This document shows, in pieces, positions 7,042 through 11,551 of a stretch of 11,551 nucleotides of DNA (positions are counted from its first letter, which is position 1; every line of letters starts with the position of its first letter). Under the pieces are notes generated by a model. The model was not told the origin of the DNA and searched no databases. It worked only from the letters and a program-made list of their open reading frames with translations. This DNA comes from JACKGW01 sp964586025 (lineage in GTDB: Bacteria; Planctomycetota; PLA2; JAEUHO01). The DNA is taken from contig CAZPGF010000087.1 of the NCBI GenBank assembly GCA_964586025.1, positions 1-11,551 of the forward strand. The letters are read 5' to 3'. Both the position numbers and the translations under genes were made by a program.

Positions 7042-7091
7042 GGCAGGCTCCGGGGATCGGGGCGCCGCGCATCGGCGCCCGAAGAGGGGCC

Positions 7092-7120
7092 TATTTACGG
7101 CCCCGCGCCCGCCGCGACAA
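7092..7120 (-). promoter_or_regulatory. Sigma-70-like promoter of the thiolase gene
   Basis: On the minus strand, TTGTCG (7115-7120) and TAAATA (7092-7097) are separated by exactly 17 bp. TAAATA is the most AT-rich patch of the whole intergenic region. The -10 box is 50 bp before the ATG at 7041, leaving a leader of about 43 nt that includes the GGAG ribosome binding site (7048-7051). This is the best promoter in the window. Confidence 0.65.
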
Positions 7121-7121
7121 A

Positions 7122-7140
7122 CCGTTCCCGGACGGAACCG
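7122..7140. promoter_or_regulatory. Inverted repeat between the divergent thiolase and aconitase genes
   Basis: The sequence CCGTTCCCGGACGGAACCG has matching GTTCC and GGAAC arms around a 5-bp centre, plus a few more symmetric outer bases (12 of 18 flanking positions match). It lies immediately upstream of the thiolase -35 box and about 55 bp before the opposite gene's -10 candidate, so one bound protein could affect both directions. Confidence 0.35.
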
Positions 7141-7195
7141 CCGCCGTGGCGGGCGAGCGGTGCCGGAAGTCGGGAGCGACCGCCTCCGCAGGGGC

Positions 7196-7201
7196 CATAC
7201 T
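7196..7201 (+). promoter_or_regulatory. Candidate -10 element of the aconitase-family gene
   Basis: CATACT ends 7 nt before the ATG at 7209. The purine run nearest the start lies too far upstream to be a normal ribosome binding site, so leaderless translation is plausible. No convincing -35 box is visible at 17-18 bp. Confidence 0.4.
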
Positions 7202-7208
7202 CCGCGCC

Positions 7209-9206
7209 ATGAGTCAGGCTCCCGCCTCCTTCGCGCTGACCCCGGGCAAGCGCGTCCTCTTCCTGACGAAGGATCCCGAGACGATCCGCCGCCAACTGGC
7301 CGGCGAACTCAACCTGCGGATGAAGGACGTCGATCCGACCGACCTGCTCGACGACATCAACACCGACACGATGACCCCGGCCTGGGTCTGCTTCCGCCAT
7401 CGGCCCGAGGACCTGGCGCGCGACGCCTACGCCGGGTTGATCGTCAACGACCGGCGTGTCGTGCCGACGGACGCGTTGCGCAACGGCGGGTTCGAGGTGA
7501 TCGTCGCGGGTCTGCGCAAGGGCGTCGGGTCGAGCCGCGAGACCGCCGTCCAGGCCGAGAAGTGGTCGGGCATTCGGATGAGCGTCGCCGCCTCGTTCGC
7601 GCCCATCCACGGACGCAATCTGATCAACCAGGGCGTCCTGATGGGCACCTACGCGATGCTCGAACGCCTGCAGGACGGTGCGTCGATCCCGATCGAGGAG
7701 TTCCTCGAGGACCACGACCCGATCACGCGCGAGATCATTCGCGCCGGCGGCCTGTTCCCGTTCGGGGCGGGCTTGCGCGCGGGGACGATCCACGTCCCGG
7801 CACACACGACGGCGAAGCGTCCGATGACCATGGGGGAGAAGATCATCGCGTCCCATCTCGTCGGCGACGTCCCCCCGTACGTGAAGCCGGGCGACTCCGT
7901 CGTCGCCCGCGTGGACGGCGGGTACAGCCACGAGTTCACCACCGCCCAGGTCCATGTGTTCCTGGAAGAGGAGTTCGGCGCCGACTACACGCTGCCGAAT
8001 CCCTCGCGCTTCGCGGTGTTCGAAGACCACCTGATCTACGCCGACGGCGTACCGCGGATGGCCCCCTACGCCGCGCAGATCCAGGAGTTGCGCGATCTCC
8101 AGCGCGTGTTCCAGCGGCACACCGGCGTGCGCGACTACAGCGCGCGGGACGGGGTCAGCCCCGGGATCTGCCATCAGGTCGCCCGCGAGCAGTTCATCGA
8201 GCCGGGTGACTTCATCCAGGCCACGGACAGCCACACCTGCATGGGCGGCGGGAACAACGCGCTCGCCTACGGAGTCGGCACGACCGAGTACGCCGCCCTG
8301 ATCCAGGCGGGTTTCACGATGGTCGGCGTGCCCGAGAGCATCCGGTTCGAACTCACCGGCCACCTGCGCCCGGGCGTCACGGCGAAGGATGTGATGCTGC
8401 ACCTTCTGTTGCACCACGCCAAGCCGCAGCACACTTTGAACCGGATCATGGAGTTCGGCGGTCCCGGCCTCACGTCGCTCTCGATGGACGAGCGGGCGAC
8501 GTTGACGAACATGGCGACCGAGTGCAGCGCGCGGACCGGCATCTGCGAGGTGGACGAAGCGGCGCTCGACTGGATCGCCGCGCGTCGTCCGGGGGTCGAT
8601 CGGGCCGCGCTCCGCGCAAAGGCCGTCCGGCCGGATCCGGGCGCGGTCTACGACGGCGGCGTCCATCGGATCGACCTGTCGGAGCTGCGGCCGATGGTCG
8701 CGACGCCGGGGGACCCCGACCGCGGGATCCCGTCGGACCCGACGAACGGCGCCTACGTGGACGAGCTCGGCGACGTCCCGATCGACATCGCGTACGGAGG
8801 GTCGTGCACGGCCGGCAAGCGCGACGACCTCGACATGTACGCGGCGGTGATGCGCGAGGCCCTTGACGCGGGTCTTCGCGTCGCCGACGGCGTGCGGTTC
8901 GTGATCCAGTTCGGAAGCGAAGACGTCGCGCGTCACGCGCAGGAGTCGGGTCACCTCGAGGTGTTCGCGGCGACGGGGGTCGAGATCATCCATCCCGGCT
9001 GCGGCGCGTGCATCGGTTGCGGACCGGGCGTCAGCGAGCGACCCGATCAGGTGACCGTGTCGGCGATCAACCGGAACTTCCGCGGTCGCTCCGGGCCTGG
9101 ACGCCTCTACCTTGCGTCCCCGCTGACCGTGGCCGCGTCCGCGGTGACCGGGCGGATCACGGCCTGGGTTCCGGGGTTGTTCGCGGCGCCGGTCTCGACG
9201 CGGTAA
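7209..9206 (+). CDS. Aconitase-superfamily hydratase with N-terminal swivel domain
   Basis: A 665-residue [4Fe-4S] hydro-lyase of the aconitase superfamily. The swivel domain comes first (about 20-160: NTDTMTPA at 51-58 and the active-site loop GSSRE at 107-111, R110). The catalytic domains follow: DSHT at 340-343, cluster cysteines C533 (GGSCT), C598 and C601 (GCGACIG) and the carboxylate-binding arginines R622 and R627 (NRNFRGR). This order matches AcnB, not AcnA or mitochondrial aconitase (swivel last) nor split LeuC/LeuD, but the AcnB N-terminal HEAT-like domain is missing. The NTDxxxPA...RP segment also resembles AcnB. It isomerises a 2- or 3-hydroxy di/tricarboxylate; citrate/isocitrate is my first guess and 2-isopropylmalate the second. 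The extra C604 is not a usual ligand. An upstream in-frame ATG at 7146 is rejected: its extension looks non-coding and would remove the promoter. A decarboxylating dehydrogenase gene follows. Confidence 0.93.
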   Translation: MSQAPASFALTPGKRVLFLTKDPETIRRQLAGELNLRMKDVDPTDLLDDINTDTMTPAWVCFRHRPEDLARDAYAGLIVNDRRVVPTDALRNGGFEVIVAGLRKGVGSSRETAVQAEKWSGIRMSVAASFAPIHGRNLINQGVLMGTYAMLERLQDGASIPIEEFLEDHDPITREIIRAGGLFPFGAGLRAGTIHVPAHTTAKRPMTMGEKIIASHLVGDVPPYVKPGDSVVARVDGGYSHEFTTAQVHVFLEEEFGADYTLPNPSRFAVFEDHLIYADGVPRMAPYAAQIQELRDLQRVFQRHTGVRDYSARDGVSPGICHQVAREQFIEPGDFIQATDSHTCMGGGNNALAYGVGTTEYAALIQAGFTMVGVPESIRFELTGHLRPGVTAKDVMLHLLLHHAKPQHTLNRIMEFGGPGLTSLSMDERATLTNMATECSARTGICEVDEAALDWIAARRPGVDRAALRAKAVRPDPGAVYDGGVHRIDLSELRPMVATPGDPDRGIPSDPTNGAYVDELGDVPIDIAYGGSCTAGKRDDLDMYAAVMREALDAGLRVADGVRFVIQFGSEDVARHAQESGHLEVFAATGVEIIHPGCGACIGCGPGVSERPDQVTVSAINRNFRGRSGPGRLYLASPLTVAASAVTGRITAWVPGLFAAPVSTR

Positions 9207-9226
9207 CCAGAAGCCGGACCTCCGAT

Positions 9227-9251
9227 CGATCCATGTAGCATGCATGGATCG
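9227..9251. promoter_or_regulatory. Perfect 9-bp inverted repeat between hydratase and dehydrogenase genes
   Basis: CGATCCATG (9227-9235) and CATGGATCG (9243-9251) are perfect arms around a 7-nt centre that contains TAGCAT (9236-9241), the same hexamer seen before the gene at 772. It is in the 132-bp gap, 20 bp after the hydratase stop. It may be a processing or termination hairpin (no T-run, though GGGG follows), or an operator covering an internal promoter for the dehydrogenase gene. Confidence 0.5.
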
Positions 9252-9338
9252 GGGGACCAGCCGAGTCGTCCCTTCGCTCGGGGCCTCTTATGTGTTCTCC
9301 TCTGCGCCCCCGCTCCGGAGGTGGGGGTGGGAGCATCC

Positions 9339-10406
9339 ATGCGAAGCCACACGATCGCGGTCCTTCCCGGTGACGGAATCGGGGAGGAGGTGGTCCGCGA
9401 GGGTCTGCGCGTCCTCGACGCCGTCAGCTCGCTCGAGGGGTTCCGCGTCGATCGCACGGTGTACCCGCATGGCGCCGACCACTACCTCGCCACCGGCGAG
9501 GACATGCCCGTGGCGACGCTCGAAGCGATGGGGAAGAGCGAGGCGATCCTTCTCGGCGCGATCGGCGACCCGCGCGTCGAGACCGGCTTTCTCGAGCGCA
9601 AGATCATCTGGGGTGTCCGTCAGCACTTCGACCTCTACGTCAATCTGCGGCCGATCAAGCTCTACAGTGCCGACCTCTGCCCGCTGAAGGACAAGGGCCC
9701 CGACGACGTCGATCTCATCGTCGTGCGCGAGAACACCGAAGACGCGTACGCGGGCCTCGGTGGGATCCACCGGATCGGCACGCCGCACGAGGTGGCGATC
9801 GCCGAGATGATCTACACACGCAACGGCGTTGAGCGTGTCATCCGGTATTCGTTCGACCTGGCGCGCAAGCGCAACAAGGGCGGCGCGCCGAAGGTGACGC
9901 TCGTGGACAAGTCGAACGCCATCCGGGCGCAGGACATCTGGACACGCGTCTTCGCCGAGGTCGGCGCCGAGTACCCCGATGTCGCGCGCGACCACGCCTA
10001 CATCGACGCGGCGTGCATGTGGATGGTGAAGAACCCCGAGTGGTTCGACGTCGTCGTCACGCCCAATCTCTTCGGCGACATCATCACCGACCTCGGCGCC
10101 ATGGTGCAGGGCGGCATGGGCATCGCCGCATCCGGCAACATCCACCCCGGCCGGGTCAGCATGTTCGAGCCGATCCACGGGTCCGCGCCGAAGTACCGCG
10201 GCCAGAACAAGGCCAACCCGATCGCCACCATCGAGGCCGTGCGGATGCTGCTCGAACACATCGGCGAGGCCGATGCCGCCGGACGCGTCCAGCGTGCGAT
10301 CCGTCACGTGCTGGAGACCGGAGAGATCCGCAGCCTCAACGCCGGGGCGCACGCGACGAACGAGTTCGGCGACATCGTGCTGCGGGCGATCGACCGCGGC
10401 GTGTAG
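9339..10406 (+). CDS. Isocitrate/isopropylmalate-family dehydrogenase, probably NADP-linked
   Basis: A 355-residue beta-decarboxylating dehydrogenase: it oxidises a 2-hydroxy acid and releases CO2. The catalytic set is complete: R94, R104 (NLRP), R130 and Y137 (RENTEDAYAG), K191 (VDKSN), and metal-binding D223, D247 and D251 (FGDIITD). The coenzyme loop reads HGSAPKYRGQNKANP with K285-Y286, the pair found in NADP-dependent isocitrate dehydrogenases, where isopropylmalate and tartrate enzymes usually have Asp-Ile. The substrate loop before R94 is KIIWGV: it lacks the Ser and Asn that isocitrate dehydrogenase uses, and has Trp at the position of a leucine lining the isopropyl pocket of LeuB. 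Other stretches (TRNGVERVIRYSFDLA) resemble tartrate/D-malate dehydrogenases. The start at 9339 has GGGAG 5 nt upstream and begins directly before the first strand (IAVLPGDGIG); a start at 9240 would put part of a hairpin in the protein. The substrate is undecided. Confidence 0.93.
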   Translation: MRSHTIAVLPGDGIGEEVVREGLRVLDAVSSLEGFRVDRTVYPHGADHYLATGEDMPVATLEAMGKSEAILLGAIGDPRVETGFLERKIIWGVRQHFDLYVNLRPIKLYSADLCPLKDKGPDDVDLIVVRENTEDAYAGLGGIHRIGTPHEVAIAEMIYTRNGVERVIRYSFDLARKRNKGGAPKVTLVDKSNAIRAQDIWTRVFAEVGAEYPDVARDHAYIDAACMWMVKNPEWFDVVVTPNLFGDIITDLGAMVQGGMGIAASGNIHPGRVSMFEPIHGSAPKYRGQNKANPIATIEAVRMLLEHIGEADAAGRVQRAIRHVLETGEIRSLNAGAHATNEFGDIVLRAIDRGV

Positions 10407-10432
10407 GCGCGCGGCCCGACGCGTCGAGCCTC

Positions 10433-11389
10433 ATGCTGCTCCTGCCGATCGCGGACGAACCGAACTTCTCGGCGCGGCGGCCGTGGGCGACGTGGGCGGT
10501 CATCGCGGTGAACGTCGCCGTCTTCCTGCTCCTCCGGCGCCAGACGAGCACCGAGGCCGGCGCGTTCGACTTCTTCGCGACCTGGGGCTACGTCCCGCTC
10601 GAGCCGCGCCTCGCGACGTTCTTCACGAGCATGTACCTGCATGGCGGGTTCCTGCATCTCGCCGGGAACATGCTGTTCCTCTGGATCTTCGGCGACAACG
10701 TCGAAGGACGACTCGGTCCGCTCGGGTTTCTCGGCGTGTATCACGCGGGCGGTCTTGCCGCGGTCCTCGTGTTCCATCTGCTCGCGCCACACGGAACGGT
10801 CCCGCTCGTCGGCGCGTCGGGCGCGATCTTCGCCACGCAGGGGTTCTACTTCCTCGCGTTCCCGAGCAACCGCGCGCGGTTCGTGTTCTGGTTCTTCGTC
10901 GTCTCCACGTTCTGGCTGCCCGCCCGCCTCGTGCTGGGCTTCTTTCTCGTCGGCGACTTCGTGCGGATGCTGATCGAGCGCGCGTCGCCGGTCGCGCACG
11001 GCGGCGTCGCGTACGCGGCGCACGTCGGCGGGTTCCTGTTCGGTTTCGTGTTCGCGTTCGCGGCGCGGTTCGTGCTGCCGCCGGCCGTGCCCGCGGGCCG
11101 CTCGGGGAACCGCCGCGGCGTGCCCACCGCGCTGCTGCAGCACGCCGCACGCACGCTCGAGCGGGGCCAAACCGGCGCCGCGCGGGCGACTTTCGCCGCG
11201 TTGCTCGACCACTACCCGGCATCGCCCGAATCGGCCACGGCGGCGTTCCATCTCGGGCTCCTTGCGATGCGATTCGAGCGGGATCCCGATCGCGCCGCGG
11301 CCTACTTCGCGCTCGCGATGCAGCATCCCGCGGCGACCGACTCCGTCCGCTCCGCTGCGCGCGACGCGCTCGCCTCGCTGCGTGCGTGA
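10433..11389 (+). CDS. Rhomboid-family intramembrane serine protease with C-terminal helical repeats
   Basis: A 318-residue polytopic membrane protein. The rhomboid core has H75 and N79 (HLAGN), the nucleophile S129 in GASG, and H197 in YAAHVGG, so the Ser-His dyad and the oxyanion-hole residues correspond to GlpG H150, N154, S201 and H254; it should be an active protease cutting transmembrane segments. The first hydrophobic helix is about 19-35, and others cover 74-88, 97-115, 127-140, 147-175 and 197-215. Residues about 232-318 form a soluble Ala-rich helical region (ARTLERGQTGAARATFAALL, then AFHLGLLAMRF, then AAAYFALAMQHP), whose helix pairs look like tetratricopeptide repeats, perhaps a substrate or partner docking unit. 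It starts 26 bp after the dehydrogenase stop, on the same strand and with only a weak GAG upstream, so it probably shares that transcript. Its substrate is unknown, and the metabolic neighbours give no clear hint. Confidence 0.93.
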   Translation: MLLLPIADEPNFSARRPWATWAVIAVNVAVFLLLRRQTSTEAGAFDFFATWGYVPLEPRLATFFTSMYLHGGFLHLAGNMLFLWIFGDNVEGRLGPLGFLGVYHAGGLAAVLVFHLLAPHGTVPLVGASGAIFATQGFYFLAFPSNRARFVFWFFVVSTFWLPARLVLGFFLVGDFVRMLIERASPVAHGGVAYAAHVGGFLFGFVFAFAARFVLPPAVPAGRSGNRRGVPTALLQHAARTLERGQTGAARATFAALLDHYPASPESATAAFHLGLLAMRFERDPDRAAAYFALAMQHPAATDSVRSAARDALASLRA

Positions 11390-11408
11390 TCGCCGGGGAC
11401 GTGGAGGA

Positions 11409-11434
11409 GTTCCGCGGTTGGTTGGACCGCGAAC
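11409..11434. terminator. Hairpin between convergent genes
   Basis: GTT plus CGCGGT pairs with ACCGCG plus AAC around a TGGTTGG loop, with one bulged C at 11412. It lies 20 bp after the rhomboid stop and 10 bp beyond the stop of the opposing gene, where a bidirectional terminator would be expected. No T-run is present on either strand, so this is tentative. Confidence 0.4.
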
Positions 11435-11443
11435 GGACGACAC

Positions 11444-11551
11444 TCACGCGGCCACTTCCCGTCGAGCGGCCAGGTTCGCGCGAACCTGGTGCGAGGTGAC
11501 GGGGTCGTACCGCAGCCGCTCGGCGTCGATGACGTCGGGCAGGCCGAGCGT
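11444..11551 (-). CDS. C-terminal end of an unrecognised protein
   Basis: On the minus strand a reading frame enters from the right edge and ends at a TGA at 11444-11446, giving the last 35 residues of a protein (ending VRANLAARREVAA). Third positions are strongly G/C and the composition is protein-like, with GLPDVIDAERLRYDP early in the fragment. I do not recognise the family from so short a piece. It is convergent with the rhomboid gene, with 54 bp between the stops. Its coding region contains a perfect 20-bp palindrome. Confidence 0.6.
   Translation of the reverse strand, partial: TLGLPDVIDAERLRYDPVTSHQVRANLAARREVAA
11470..11489. repeat. Perfect 20-bp palindrome
   Basis: CCAGGTTCGCGCGAACCTGG reads the same on both strands, 10 bp per arm with no spacer. 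It lies within the C-terminal codons of the minus-strand gene (encoding roughly HQVRANLA), so it may be only a coincidence of codons, or it may be a protein binding site or RNA hairpin near the end of that gene. Confidence 0.6.

Noticed and set aside
5588..7072. Alternative minus-strand frame over the thiolase
   Set aside because: Arg-rich out-of-frame translation; the thiolase frame has the active-site motifs and a proper ribosome binding site.
7095..9245. Long frame antisense to the aconitase-family gene
   Set aside because: Mirror-image codon shadow rich in Arg, Val and Asp; no motif.
9240..9338. N-terminal extension of the dehydrogenase from 9240
   Set aside because: It begins inside the hairpin, lacks a Shine-Dalgarno sequence and precedes the conserved first strand by more than 30 residues; the start at 9339 has GGGAG at 5 nt.

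Overview
The window is dense bacterial DNA of very high GC (about 70% by eye), with codons ending almost always in G or C and short intergenic gaps. It reads as an ordinary chromosomal segment: there are no IS elements, phage genes, CRISPR arrays, tRNAs or rRNAs that I can see. The host is a high-GC bacterium, but these genes do not fix its phylum; Planctomycetota, Myxococcota, Eisenbacteria-like lineages and others would all fit. A recurring -10-like hexamer only 6-7 nt before several ATGs, without a Shine-Dalgarno sequence, suggests that part of the transcriptome is leaderless.

Layout from left to right: (1) a partial uncharacterised gene on the minus strand (1-772). (2) Divergent from it across 77 bp, a full three-domain DNA polymerase I (850-3657) with both exonuclease active sites intact. 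(3) An 84-residue uncharacterised gene (3800-4054) behind a clear promoter that carries two inverted repeats. (4) A two-gene acyl-CoA oxidation unit, 3-hydroxyacyl-CoA dehydrogenase (4164-5021) and enoyl-CoA hydratase (5053-5835), preceded by two copies of a dyad-containing repeat. (5) Convergent with it, a divergent thiolase (5854-7041, minus). (6) Divergent from the thiolase, an aconitase-superfamily hydratase with its swivel domain at the N-terminus (7209-9206), followed on the same strand by a beta-decarboxylating dehydrogenase (9339-10406) and a rhomboid protease with a C-terminal helical-repeat region (10433-11389). (7) The last 35 codons of an unrecognised minus-strand gene (11444-11551).

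How the genes may work together: the hydratase, 3-hydroxyacyl-CoA dehydrogenase and thiolase supply three consecutive steps of beta-oxidation or of four-carbon acyl-CoA metabolism, ending in acetyl-CoA. The aconitase-like enzyme and the dehydrogenase form an isomerise-then-oxidatively-decarboxylate pair, of the kind used for citrate to 2-oxoglutarate or for 2-isopropylmalate to its 2-oxo acid. Sequence details (AcnB-like domain order, NADP-type Lys-Tyr pair, non-standard substrate loop) leave the true substrate open, and this is the most interesting metabolic question here. I do not see evidence for a wholly new system. The items worth a second look are the substrate of that pair, the atypical thiolase active site, the dyads in the promoters, the probable leaderless starts and a perfect 20-bp palindrome near the right edge.
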